This document shows, one piece after another, positions 53,801 to 64,000 of a stretch of DNA of 64,000 nt. Position numbers and translations under genes: made by a program. The notes beneath the pieces were generated by a model. That model was not told where the DNA came from and did no database searches. It saw only the letters and a list, made by a program, of their open reading frames with translations. The stretch's first letter is position 1, and every line of letters begins with the position of its first letter. Source of the DNA: Agrypnia vestita (taxonomy: Eukaryota; Arthropoda; Insecta; Trichoptera; Phryganeidae); contig JADDOH010002295.1 in assembly GCA_016648135.1 (NCBI GenBank), forward strand, positions 1-64,000, in the 5' to 3' direction.

Positions 53801-55300
53801 ACTATGTATTTGCAAAAAGAATATGGGTATTTAAAATATCCAGTTTGCTATTAACACTTTTCTTAATTTATAATTTATCTAACTGTAATTCTATGTCATT
53901 TGTATGTAAAATCCTTATTAATATCAAAATAATAAATTGAACAATTCCTTCTCCCCCTTAATTCTCATAAGTATAAAAATGTTCCAATTTTTATTGGGGA
54001 ACCCTCTGAATAAATATTTATTGTATATTAATAATATTATTCGGCAGTCGTATAAAAAATCTTCGTTCGCTTCGATTGCTGATTTAATTTTTCTTTTTCC
54101 ATTTGTCGCCGCCCGCGCAAATCCGCTTTACATTTCGCGTTTGAAAGACGACACTCTTTATATTACGTTTGGATGCTGGCGCTGAAAGGGGCACACATAC
54201 CTGGCGGGGATTCTTCGAAATGATAAATCAGTGATTCGGATGATTTGTACAAGATCATTTATAACGGAATTCCACAAGGCCCGATTCAATGCCCCCAAAA
54301 ATGAATGTTCTCCACGGCGACGTCTTCTGTAATGGATGGCGTTTGTGCTCGCCATCAAAGGTGAGCATTGATTGATGGGGCGATAAAATATTCCGTATTC
54401 ATCCCCTTAAAGGGCTGTTAATATTTATCATTGCGGCGGCTGCGGTATTACCTCCGCCTCGCTGCTCCCAGTCTCGGCGCTTTGATGGCTGAACAATTAT
54501 TTTTAGGCGCTCTTTGAAAAAACGTCGAAATGTTTTGATTTTCACACCATCTCTTCTTATCCATGAATTCGTCTTACTCTCGACTCTTGACGAGACCAAT
54601 GGTGGTCATTTGACTGCGGTTAATTGCTTATTTTATTTTCATTTTTTAATATAGGATATCGTTAATGACCCTGACCCACTTTTTAAGGTGATGTAAAATA
54701 TTGGTTTAAACATTGCTTATATTTATATTTAAATGTTGGCAAATTAGATCAAATTGCTAACATAATTTATTTCTATAATATGCATGGTAAATTGTGTAGA
54801 AAACATTCCACTGAATGTTCCCAGTCGGCGATTAAGGACAATACATTATCCTTCTCAATATTTGAGAAAAATACGGCTCATTCAAAGTCAGTATCTAGGC
54901 TGTTATTAAATAAAATAGAAAATAATAATAATGTTACAATCGACATATTTTTTACAAAGTTTTTAATAATATACAGAGCGATGTGTTTGAATAAGATTAG
55001 TTAAACTGATTTTGAAAACATGCTTGTGTATTTTAGAAGCATATTAATTTTAAAATCTCAGCTATGGCTACAAAATATGGATATGGATATTGGCGCTTTT
55101 GCTTCTTACCCGCTCATACAAAGCTACGTATCGCATTTGATCAATATTCCATCCAGACCCTTGTCCGAAAGCCATCCATATCTAATATGGACAGTAACAA
55201 AAATGTAATCAATATTCAAACACGTTCTGTAATGTCCCCTCTTCTGCGCGCCCACATACCTACCGGACTCTAATCTCTATCCCACTCATCAAGCCGTCCT
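53801..55300. other. no gene supported; compositionally distinct block 54090-54610
   Basis: 54090-54610 has balanced composition, few repeats and motifs such as CGATAAAATATTCCG and CAACCAATTATTT-like AT cores. The opposed frames there carry no protein motif. It is the best candidate for conserved non-coding DNA. 54780-55208 has AT-rich frames without motif. Confidence 0.3.
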
Positions 55301-55535
55301 TTAGTCTTATGCCTGCTCTACACGCCGACGCCTATAGTATTATGCCTGGTCTGCACGTCGACGCCTTTAGTCTTATGCCTGCTCTACGCGTCGACGCCTT
55401 TAGTCTTATGCCTGCTCTACACGCCGACGCCTTTAGTATTATGCCTGGTCTACACGTCGACGCCTTTAGTCTCATGCCTGCTCTACATGTCGACGCCTTT
55501 AGTATTATGCCTGCTCTACACGTCGACGATGCGAT
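55301..55535 (+). repeat. minisatellite, seven 33-bp units
   Basis: ATGCCTGCTCTACACG followed by TCGACGCCTTTAGTCTT repeats seven times, with units differing at 1-4 positions. Because 33 is a multiple of three the array stays open on both strands (plus: MPALHVDAFSL repeats). No start context, domain or codon bias supports translation. Confidence 0.85.
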
Positions 55536-55709
55536 GAGATCACATCTGCAGATGCGTGTGCCAACGTGTAGACGGGGGTATTTTCTCATCTGTGGTAGGT
55601 ATTTAACGTCGGCTGATGCGTCTGCCACCAGCGGCTCGAGCGCGTGGTGTCCGTCCACACGTCTGCCGATGCATCAGTGCTAGCGCGAGTTAAGTTTAGT
55701 ACTAGTAAC

Positions 55710-55749
55710 ATTACTGAAGATGATGCGATAGCATCGAAAACGTTCTAAT
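55710..55749 (+). ncRNA. complete type I hammerhead motif
   Basis: Helix I ATTA (55710-55713) pairs with TAAT (55746-55749). CTGAAGA (55714-55720) fits CTGANGA. Helix II is GATGC-GATA-GCATC, with GAAA at 55736-55739. The helix III segment AACGTT is self-complementary and the cut is predicted after C55745. An ATAAATAAATAG tail follows as at PLE ends. The coding part is absent. Confidence 0.65.
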
Positions 55750-55946
55750 CGTTATAAATAAATAGTGAAAGTAAACAAAGTTATAATTTTTGAATATATT
55801 TTTGTAAGTTTCATACATTTACATGAGGAACCGATCAGTTAACAACCGAAAACGTTCAGTTAACGACCCACGGCGTTCAGTCACCAACTGAAATCGTCAG
55901 CGGGCTGCGGTCTCCGATGTACCGCAGCCCCACGTGTGCGCTGTTA

Positions 55947-56563
55947 GGCCGGCCGCACTTTGGATACGAATTATCACGTGCGTATTCGTACGACTACTTT
56001 CGTACGTAGTGGAGCGCGCACATTGATTGCGTCTTGCGTTGTCACGATCAGTTACTTTGCGCACTTCTCCAGTGACGTTTGTGCCAAATGAAAACTCTAT
56101 TATGGCAGACTTAAATAATGACAAATTTCGCGACTATCTATCTAATAGATTCACAAATGCTGGGGAGAATCGAAGTGCAACGAGAGCTCATAACATCGGA
56201 GAAATATATCAAAGTTTTTTTGTTCGAAGTACGTAATTATACCTCACTTTCATTTAAACTAAATTATTTAACTTGCGCGTATTTTTTTAATTCTTTAGAG
56301 ATTCTCCGCCATGATCCGCGCTGATGGTCACGTAGTTGAATCACTTTGGTCCCACAAACGTTTGCGGTCATGTGTCAAATTGACAAAATTTTCAATATCC
56401 ATAGTGCGAAATCCGGATCGTGTCGGACGTCGCATCTATGCGTGCGTACGCGCACTACTAAATCGTGTACAGTGTGCGATGTTCAGTACTGCTTCGAAGG
56501 TCAGGAATGTACTTGCATATTCGTACGTATACGTACGAAAACGCATCCAGTGTGCGGCCGGCG
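55947..56563 (+). mobile_element. ~617-bp DNA element with GC-rich TIRs
   Basis: GGCCGGCCGCACTTTGGATA at the left is mirrored by GCCGGCCGCACACTGGATGC at the right. Inside both ends lie TTCGTACG palindromes. It contains a 44-codon frame from 56102. The short TIR and small acidic/basic ORF recall PIF/Harbinger-like elements, but the class is not established. Target duplication unclear. Confidence 0.6.
56102..56236 (+). CDS. short ORF within the TIR element
   Basis: The frame MADLNNDKFRDYLSNRFTNA continues GENRSATRAHNIGEIYQSFF to a stop after 44 residues. It reads like the N-terminus of a larger charged helical protein (for example the DNA-binding ORF of a transposon) cut short. An upstream Met at 56027 is in frame, but the context around 56102 (CTATTATGGC) and residue composition favour this one. 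It lies wholly between the TIRs. Confidence 0.3.
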   Translation: MADLNNDKFRDYLSNRFTNAGENRSATRAHNIGEIYQSFFVRST

Positions 56564-57019
56564 TTGCGTGTTTTATTTTAGGAGCGGTCCCCGCGGCCCG
56601 CTTCCCCGGGGCGTCTTTAAGCGCCATCTTCTCTAGGTCGCGCCCGTCTGACGTCTGTCTGACGGCGGCCTCTTGTCTCGGATTGTGATTGTTGTCATCC
56701 GCGGCCAAACGTCAGATGAGAGCGCGCACGTGCGCGCCGCTCGCTGCCTGCCCGCCGCGCGAAAGTGTCGTCCGCCGAGTGCCGTTTATTTGTTTTTGGC
56801 GCGATGATAGCGCGCTCTTTTTGTCGGTGTTTGCGTTTCATCATCTTAAAACACTGTGTTCGAAAATTCGAGCCGAATTAGCTTCGCGATGTCCTTTTGT
56901 GGTGCAGTTTGATGGCGTTTACGCTTTGCAAAAGGGGGAGACATTTTTGGCAACGTAATCATAGCATGTAGTCATATTGGACTCGATGTTAATCTTACTT
57001 TTGCATTTTTTTGTACAAA
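56564..57019. other. GC-rich island, no gene supported
   Basis: 56570-56810 is among the most GC-rich parts of the window. The frame 56689-56958 is cysteine/arginine-rich and motif-free. Could be promoter-like or repeat-derived. Confidence 0.25.
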
Positions 57020-57021
57020 TA

Positions 57022-57163
57022 CAGTAGCCGGCAAACATCTTGAAATTCTGCGGCGTAGTGGGGGGACGTTTGCGCATCTACCTTTCTAACAACGAGACCC
57101 AAATTTCATCTTCTGCGCATTCCCCCACTTAGCCAAGAATTTCATGAAGTTTGCCGGCAACTG
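57022..57163. mobile_element. 142-bp Tc1/mariner-type MITE
   Basis: Starts CAGTAGCCGGCAAAC and ends GTTTGCCGGCAACTG, with TA on each side (57020-57021, 57164-57165). The inverted ends are about 45 bases long, roughly four-fifths identical, and include AGTGGGGG. TA target duplication plus CAGT-type ends fit Tc1/mariner. Confidence 0.85.
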
Positions 57164-57165
57164 TA

Positions 57166-58147
57166 TAAAAGAAAAATAAATTAACAAGAATTTTTAAACG
57201 TCATAGACACACGGTGTTGACCTTGGAAAATCGCCGCAAATACGTTTTCTAGAAATTATTTCTAAATTGTAAATATAAATTTGTGATAGTCTTTATACTA
57301 TACTGATAATTTTATACAATTTAGTTATCACTAAGACATTTTTTACTATTGATGTATTTTAAAAAAGTATTTTTCAATTTGTATTTTTAAAAAATACATA
57401 TTTACAAATGTGTATTATGTATTATGTTAAAACTTGCTTATCAAGAATTATTCTTAAACTCTGATATTGATTTTCGATGTTTATTTATTTATTCTGAATA
57501 TTATTTACAATTCATTTTATCATTAAGGCATTATTTGTTATATATTGTTTATTCATTCCTTGTCATCAATGTATCGTAAAAGTGCATTGTGTAATTTTCA
57601 AAAAGTTCACAAAATGTTCTTACCTTGTACGCTAATGTCACTTAGGACCATCTATTAGGGTCATTAAACCTGTTGACGTTGTTTGTTAAAAAAAAGTATT
57701 TTTTTCTAGAATGAATATTTCATATTTTCAGATATTTTTCATTTGCATTTTCAGGGCTAGACATCACACGGTTTGCGTTCAAATCACAGTTCGCCTTACT
57801 CCCTGCAATAACCTTCTTGCAAATCTAAAAATTAAGATTTTTTGTGTTAATTATATTAGTTTGAACTTTTTTTTTTCATAATAAATTTGATATTATTAAA
57901 TTCATAATAAAAAACGGCGAAACTTTTCAAAATATCATATCTTCGTCTCAGATTATATTATTAGTGGGAAGTTTGCAAAATTTGAATAAAATCGGACCGT
58001 AGTTTCGAGAGAAACAGAATGAAAAAAAATCATCGTGAATTTTTTAATTCACCTACCACGCTAGTTTCGAATTGCTACACCTCAGCCAATTTTTCCATTT
58101 TTCGAAGAAAATGAAATTTTCGAAGGAAATGAAAATTTCGAAGGAAT
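57166..58147. other. AT-rich; short tandem repeat at 58095-58150
   Basis: TTTCGAAGGAAATGAAA-like 18-base units occur three times at 58095-58150. Nothing else is supported. Confidence 0.3.
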
Positions 58148-58156
58148 GAAAATATT

Positions 58157-58312
58157 CTTATTTATATAAATTAACTTTGTAAAAACAACTTATTTATTGA
58201 AAAAATTCAACATGTTTCAAAGCTAAAGGCTTCTTCGTCAGGATAACAAAAATAATATTTAAAAATCGAAGTTTAGATCAAAATATTAAAAAGTTATATA
58301 TTTGAAGAAGAA
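58157..58312 (-). mobile_element. PLE-C tail with 9-bp target duplication
   Basis: GAAAATATT flanks it at 58148-58156 and 58313-58321. On the minus strand it matches 17460-17614: ATATAACTTTTTAATATTTT, then CTGACGA, a helix II of AAGC / GCTT, GAAAC, self-complementary ACATGT, and TTTTTTCAATAAATAAGTTG. Only the terminal 156 bases were inserted. Confidence 0.85.
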
Positions 58313-58321
58313 GAAAATATT

Positions 58322-58859
58322 ATTATTACTTTAAGCTATAAGATAAAGCAAAAAACGATCTTTTGAAAATGTCAAGTGGGTGAAAACCCTTTTGGTCTGG
58401 TAATATCACCCCTTACCTTTCCGCACCCCTGTCCACCCTTTTAAATTATAACTAAATCTGAATCCCGGGCCACTTCTGGCATGGACCGCCAGTATTGTAA
58501 CAATTTATGGGGGTTGCTAAAAATTCATACATTTTCATTTCTATGGAATTCGACGCTAATCTGCAATCCTCATGAGTCACGGTCGTGTAAATACTGTAAT
58601 ACCGCTTTATTGTGACTCTTACATTGTGTAACCGGCTTTGACACCGCAACTTGCGTCTGACGACATTCGCCGTCGCCTCACGCGACGTTGTGAAGTTTAT
58701 CTTTTATTGATGTGTTTTTATTGACTTCGTGTCGGAGAAAGCGCCGACATTACCCGGCTCAAATTGCTTTTATTTCGGTAAATAATAAAATTATTGCCGT
58801 TATTCTACGGATTGTAAATATTTCTTTTATCGACTCGCATTATTAATATGTTTCAAACA
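58322..58859. other. no confident feature
   Basis: Frame 58452-58649 (minus) has no motif. Confidence 0.25.
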
Positions 58860-58865
58860 TTTACA

Positions 58866-59110
58866 AGTACGAGTGCCAACGTGGTCAATGTAACATTGTA
58901 GAGATTATTCACGATGATAATTTAAATGGTCGAACTTCTATCAAAAATATCAACATTAGACTAAAAGAGCATCGCCTGACTAGAAAATAATTTTTCTGAA
59001 TTCTCCAACCACATCATGGAAAATAATCATTATTTTCATTCATACGCAATTAAACTTCTCCATCCCTTTTAGAATTTGAAATAAATTTTAATTCGGATAT
59101 TAATTTGCTT
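58866..59110 (+). pseudogene. decayed PLE GIY-YIG endonuclease fragment
   Basis: TYKYECQRGQCN, then INIRLKEHRLTRK, a stop and a frame change, then EFSNHIMENNHYF. The KEH helix and FSNH-(I/L)-x-E-N-N-H block are diagnostic for PLE endonucleases. The GIY strand is not preserved. Confidence 0.6.
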
Positions 59111-60329
59111 AACAATATTACTTTCATCAACTTTTCTCCTCTCCTCTCAATATTCCCGTTACAACTACCTCCCAGTAGACTCTATTATCCATGGGATGGA
59201 CGTTGAAAAAAATCCTGAAAAATCGACTTCACGGTGAACCCAAAATCACTGAAAAAGTCATGATGCACCCTTGACAGTCGGCACCAAGCAACGCCGCCGT
59301 CATAAATTACGCTCTATTTTTTAAAGAAGTTACAGTGTCAACTGAACGCAACTAACGCTTGTAATGCACTAAAACATACAAAATAATATTCGTACTAGAA
59401 ATTTTTTAAGAGATCACTTTATATCAGAGAACATTTGCGTTTTAAAAACTATAACTTTCGTTATTCGTCCCGGTTAATCGTATCCCGGATAATCGGAAGT
59501 CTGAAGTACATTGTTAGGAGGGCCCCTAACTTGACCGCATAACGATGTCGAAAAAGGTTTTGCGGCCAACTACTCCGTGTAGTACTTATTTAAAAAAAAA
59601 AACTAAGCACGCCATAATACTGCAGACCGGTAGGGTATTATTTTAATTGGAATGTACGTATTCCGTGTATATTCGATAATGTACCAAATTAATAAACGAG
59701 TAAGTGGGTAGTCCAATTTAATCAGTTTTTAGCAATACTGCTGCAATCATATTTGTCTGCTGTAGGTACGTTGTTTTACTTTAATCAAAATTAATGTCAC
59801 CCGTTTTAAATTACGAAAAGTATAAAGTTGATTTAATTTGAAGTAAAGGAGTACGAAAATTATATCAGTGTATTTAACACTAATGGCATAACATTATGTT
59901 TCCAATAAAGCTAATAACCATGGTCCTCACCACAAATTTTATGATTTTTTTATTTAATTTTAATGTTATATATCTCTAAAAAACATTGTTATAAGAATAT
60001 ATCTGTTGTATGGATAAGGATTTTTAGAAATTGGCCATCTAAGTAGGTTGTAGGTGTGTAGTAACTAGTGACTCATAGTAAAAGTGAAAGAACACAAATA
60101 ATAGGAATGATAAATATTCCTAATTTCAATAGAATAGACACGAATAGGCATTTAAGTAATTCAATTGTCTACCAGTAAATATAAGAACCCAGAATAATTA
60201 TATCACATTTAAAAAAACAAGATATAAAATGTATGGGAAATTAAAATTATATTTTTCAAAATTTTGTCACGAGACGTGGCTTTGGGAGGCAAATGAAACA
60301 CCAAAAATTATATAAAGATTTTTTTAAAT
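59111..60329. other. no confident feature
   Basis: CCCGGTTAATCGTATCCCGG at 59468-59487 resembles a pogo/Tigger-type end but has no partner in reach. The rest is AT-rich. Confidence 0.25.
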
Positions 60330-60735
60330 TTACATTAAGTCACTGGACGCGAATTTAATTTGCGCACAATTATACACAGGTTCGCACTAAATTCACGTCA
60401 CTATCGAAAATATTCCGCTTAGGTACTTCTTCACTTACCAATTATAACTCGTTATTTCGCTATTGTTATCACTCTGGCTGCACTGGCAACGTTTTTCTGT
60501 GCTGGACTTGTCGCGCTGTCAAACGTCAAAACAATAATAATCCGGCGGCACCCGCTTCAACCTTTTATATAAATCGTGTTGGTTTCTCGAATGTTCGAGG
60601 ACTTGCTTTCCATTTCTAGTATTTTTCGATGCTTTCAGCGTTTCCGAGAGTGCCCCAAACAATTCCCGAGTGTTCCATAGTGTCTTGGAGAAATCTCGAG
60701 AGGCTCTGAGAGTTTACCATCTCGTTACAATAAGT
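60330..60735 (-). mobile_element. LTR-like block, family G copy 3
   Basis: Minus strand: TGTAACGAGATGGTAAAC at 60735 (possible LTR start), TTTATATAAAAGG (TATA), TGTTTTGACGTTTGAC, then CGAAATAACGAG. Same order as the blocks at 47600 and 50810. Confidence 0.45.
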
Positions 60736-60823
60736 AATTTCAAACATTATTTTACCATATTATGTATATACTTATTTCTTTATTAATTTAACATCTCTTA
60801 TATTAATTAACAACTGTCTCATT

Positions 60824-60870
60824 AAAAAAAACTAACCCATAAAAACCAAGTTTTTATGGGTTAGTTTTTT
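60824..60870. repeat. perfect hairpin preceding MITE X copy 4
   Basis: ACTAACCCATAAAAAC faces GTTTTTATGGGTTAGT across CAA/G. The left arm is the AACCCATAAAAA motif that precedes MITE X at 27339 and 49102. Confidence 0.7.
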
Positions 60871-61170
60871 ATTTTATGCTCCCTTTCTCATTTACTAGTG
60901 GAAACTGATTTGGCGCTTAACCTACGCGTTGGGCTTCGGTCGGGCGACGCTACGAAAGGGAGTAGTAAAAAATTTCCAAAAATCCAAAATTATACTATAA
61001 TTATTAATTTTTTTTAACAAAAATTTAATAGATCTTTTTGATCGTTGCCACGAGTCTGCTCGCAAAGTTTCAGCTCGATTGGATCACGGGAAAAGGGTTA
61101 AAAATCGATCCGAAATTTTTGCGTCAATCAATCAATCAGACGCCACGAGTTAAAATAAAGGGAGTAAATA
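60846..61170 (+). mobile_element. MITE family X, copy 4
   Basis: Contains the same ordered boxes as copy 3, ending AAATAAAGGGAGTAAAT. The 61-codon frame 61038-61223 is an artefact of the element. Confidence 0.75.
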
Positions 61171-62059
61171 TGCTTGTACTCCTGCTTCCCATACGTAAGT
61201 TTTTATATTTGATGGGGCAGTAGTTCGAGGGGTTCATGTTTTGCAGGCATAAGGGAGCGAGCGTGCGCGCACGTCATACGTACACACGGGGGATGGAAAT
61301 TAAATTAATCCTACATTCCGAAATGACAACTGAAAGACTTGCGCGCATATTCCGGGTTTTAGAGACAGTCAACATGAACAATACTGATAAAGTTTGAAGT
61401 TCGAATATTCTTTTATATTTTAGCGCGTGCTCGTTTGTGTGTAATCCGTCTACATAGTGGGTATTTTCCATAGTGTACTGCGTACATTATGTTCCAAATA
61501 CATATGGATTATTTGGCGATAATTTTCGCGAATACAGATATGAAATGCCTTTGGCACTGTGTTAGCGCCATTAAATTAATTTGTAAACTAGTAAAAGGGT
61601 ATTCCCTCTTTCCCATTTCCTATCCATTTCCCGCAAGCAAGCAAGTACTAGAGCCGCTCCAGTTTTGAAAAACGAAGCCTGCCACAAGACGGAAAAAAAA
61701 GCTGCAATCGCAATAGAAAAAAATGTCAGTAAAGAAAGTGACCGCATAATTTTTTCTCGCTGTGAACTACCGCAAATCTGAAATAAAAATTTAGTTATTG
61801 ATGCGAGTGTTTTACCTTAAAATTAACGGGAAACACCTCGCCACTAGAAGTTTAGGAGATAAAGAAGAGGCAAGAGGAGAACCAAAGAATCGAATATCGA
61901 ATAATCGAAGGAAGAAAGGTGAGTGCTTGCCTTGTTCCCAATTACCCATCACAATATCTCCCAACCTCACTGAATATTTAAAGTGTTAATGTTTATGTGT
62001 TAACGATTTTCTATACTCAAAATAATTTTTTTTTAAATTTTTAATTTAAGTTTTAAATA
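61171..62059. other. no confident feature
   Basis: Frames at 61274-61471 and 61798-61989 have no motif. Confidence 0.25.
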
Positions 62060-62400
62060 AAACATCACTTTGATTGACACGACTTTATTGAGTTATTACC
62101 AACTAGTTACAGTTCACAGCAGAGCCTTCATCAGGGTTGAATATATGTGACGTATTGATGCAAATGCGCCACTATCTATTTGTATCTCATGGATAATGGC
62201 GGTTTTGCATCTGTACGCCACATGTACTATACAGGGTTAAATATATTCAGTATATATTCAACCCTGATGAAGGCTCAGCTATGACTAGTTGGTAATAATT
62301 TAATAAAGTGGTGTCAAACAAAGTGATATTTTATTTAAAGATATTTTGTCTCACCACAATGTCTTTGCTTCATGTAAAAAAATTAAATACATTTTTATTT
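62060..62400. mobile_element. PLE-E foldback pair
   Basis: The left arm (minus) and right arm (plus) both read outward CAACCCTGATGAAGGCTC, then an ACTAGTTGGTAATAA block with self-complementary ACTAGT, and AATAAAGTNGTGTCAA. Between them lies a GCGCCACTATC / GATAATGGCGG palindrome. After the right arm comes ATTTTGTCTCACCACAATG, again like the sequence after PLE-A and PLE-D. The GAAA side of the core is altered in both arms. Confidence 0.7.
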
Positions 62401-63810
62401 CGCACATGCAAGGCATTACTCAATGATAATTGTATCGATATTGACCTTTTCAACATTGGTCTTACAGCATTGAAAAGAATACTATAGATTATGTGTTCGT
62501 TATTCTAGCACCACTCAACTATTTCACCATAACATAATTCGAGTTGAAAGCATCATCTCTAAATCGACTTTATCGTTCTCCACTTCTACTCTGACTTCTA
62601 CCTCCTCACCCTCTTCCCCCATCACTATTCCAGTGTTACAATCTACACCCATTAATTATTTATTTTCTTCATATACTTTTCATATTCAGTCGCTTTCCTT
62701 TCTTTGGTTCTAATATTGTTTGTTACTTACTACTATTTATTAATTCACTTAAAAATATTGTTTAATCCAACTTTGTTCTTAATTCACTATGCTCTTATTT
62801 ATGTACACATAAATGTGTATATGAATAAAAATATAATTAATATAATAAGTAATATAATATAATAAGTAAAAATATAATTAATTGCAAAAACACATGTTAC
62901 TAGAGCGTGCCGAAGACACTTGTAATTGGGTTAATGGGCATAGTCTTCACTATAATGTTTATTATCAGAGTATCATGTACCTATTATCCTGTTAGTGTCT
63001 CTAATAAATAAAAAAAATAAATAAAAAAAAAATGTTTAAAAACTGTTACGATTCCTTAATAAATAAATAAACCGTTAAAGAAATTTTGATTAGGGGTGTA
63101 AATTTCCCTTTGAAGAAATAAATAATTTTGTTGATTTTCTTTTCCTCGAGTTGTACTCGCCATCCCGAATTCATCGTCCTGCCGGGCGTTGGCTTCGGAG
63201 TTGTGCTTTGAATTTAGGACTAGGGTTAACCTTTCCTCTCCGATGTCTTATTTTCCATTGCCTCTAATTGTGTGAATATCTCCGTAAATATACTAAATAA
63301 AGAGTTAATATTTAAGGCGTTCATCAGTAATATCGGCTTAAGAAGCGTGGAGGAACTATTCCAGGCAGCGCAGGACAGAGAGACCTTCACCAGAGTGATC
63401 GGGGGGACAAAGAAGAAGAACAATAATACGAGTATGTTTATAAGCATTGGATAAAATAATTACAATCTGTAAATATTCACCGGACGCAACAACGAAATAG
63501 TTTATTGAATTAATTTGTTAATGTGTGTGATGCGGGTAACGCAGTCAGCATAGAGAGCGGTGCGTAGTGCGCAGGGCGCGTGATGCCGATTTGCCAATTT
63601 ACACTCAATAGCACAGCTGGGGCCGGGTTAGACGTGTCTTTATGATGTCGTTTTTTCTCATTTTCAGCACTTCAACTCAATAATTTATACATTTATTCAT
63701 TTATATACATTGCCACGTTGGGTTTTAGTCCGCCTGGGACGCCCCGAAGAACGCCCGGGAGAATAAATGACCCAACCGCCCAAACCCAAAAAAAACAAAA
63801 GAAAGGTAAA
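62401..63810. other. no confident gene
   Basis: AAAT microsatellite at 63000-63070. The opposed frames at 63226-63454 show no motif. 63700-63800 has a GGGTTT / AAACCC-rich palindromic patch of unknown origin. Confidence 0.3.
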
Positions 63811-63993
63811 ATGCCACGTAATTTTAATGTTAGAGTAATGGAACCCTTGAAATGTCTCAATAACAATAACTTTTCTGAATTCGCGAATTAGCTTTTGGCA
63901 ACACGCCACACGTTTAAAATAGAAAATGGTATCGAGATTCTACATGTAAATAATAGAGGCCTTAGATTGGATAAGAAATCAATAAATGCCTGA
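63811..63993 (+). pseudogene. PLE endonuclease C-terminal fragment at window edge
   Basis: NFNVRVMEPLKCLNNNNFSE then FAN-stop-LLATRHTFKIEN and IEILHVNN align with the 17182 and 21846 copies (RVKEHLRCLN, FSNHLL). KEH has become MEP and there is one internal stop. The element probably continues beyond the right edge. Confidence 0.7.
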
Positions 63994-64000
63994 ACACTAA

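Noticed and set aside
55332..55658. minus frame with repeated CRAG(I/M) residues
   Set aside because: Antisense of the 33-bp minisatellite; open only because the unit length is divisible by three.
59455..59500. pogo/Tigger transposon
   Set aside because: One end-like string only; no matching inverted end or transposase found. The string at 43798-43850 is also insufficient.

Overview
The window looks like AT-rich nuclear DNA of an arthropod, most likely an insect. Stop codons are dense in every frame, there are no operons, and nearly everything recognisable is an interspersed repeat of a kind common in insects: Penelope-like elements (PLEs), RTE/CR1/L2-like LINE 3' ends, tRNA-derived SINEs, solo LTRs, a Helitron end, and hAT, piggyBac, Tc1/mariner and foldback DNA elements. 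I find no multi-exon host gene that I can name. The species cannot be read from the sequence.

Layout. 0-8.7 kb holds LINE 3' fragments (one inserted into a foldback element), a Helitron terminus, a SINE and a hAT transposase end. 9.3-19.5 kb has two copies of one LTR family (one a solo LTR with a 5-bp target duplication), an RTE-like LINE, a satellite of ~142-bp units, a 718-bp DNA element with near-identical inverted ends, a PLE flanked by a 10-bp duplication and a complete foldback element. 19.7-28.8 kb has SINEs, a PLE with inverted terminal repeats around a GIY-YIG endonuclease ORF, a LINE split by later insertions, and MITEs. 29-42 kb has a large TIR element, LINE 3' ends (one tandemly duplicated), several PLE tails and a piggyBac transposase C-terminus. 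42.4-53.8 kb has another foldback element, a small GC-rich repeat family (Z), LTR-like blocks and more PLE ends. It also holds the best candidate host gene, a 52-residue membrane microprotein at 50015-50173. 54-64 kb has GC-rich islands, a 33-bp minisatellite, a DNA element with a short ORF, a TA-flanked MITE, and PLE fragments up to the window edge.

The main theme is the PLE tails. At more than a dozen places the end of a PLE carries a hammerhead-ribozyme-like core (CTGANGA, helix II hairpin, GAAA). In at least three the flanking helix I pairs exactly and the helix III segment is a self-complementary hexamer. At five places these tails form inverted, outward-facing pairs in compact foldback units. 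I regard this set of paired, dimer-compatible ribozyme motifs as the most interesting system in the window. Many GC-rich stretches without coding signal could be conserved regulatory DNA, but this cannot be tested from one sequence.
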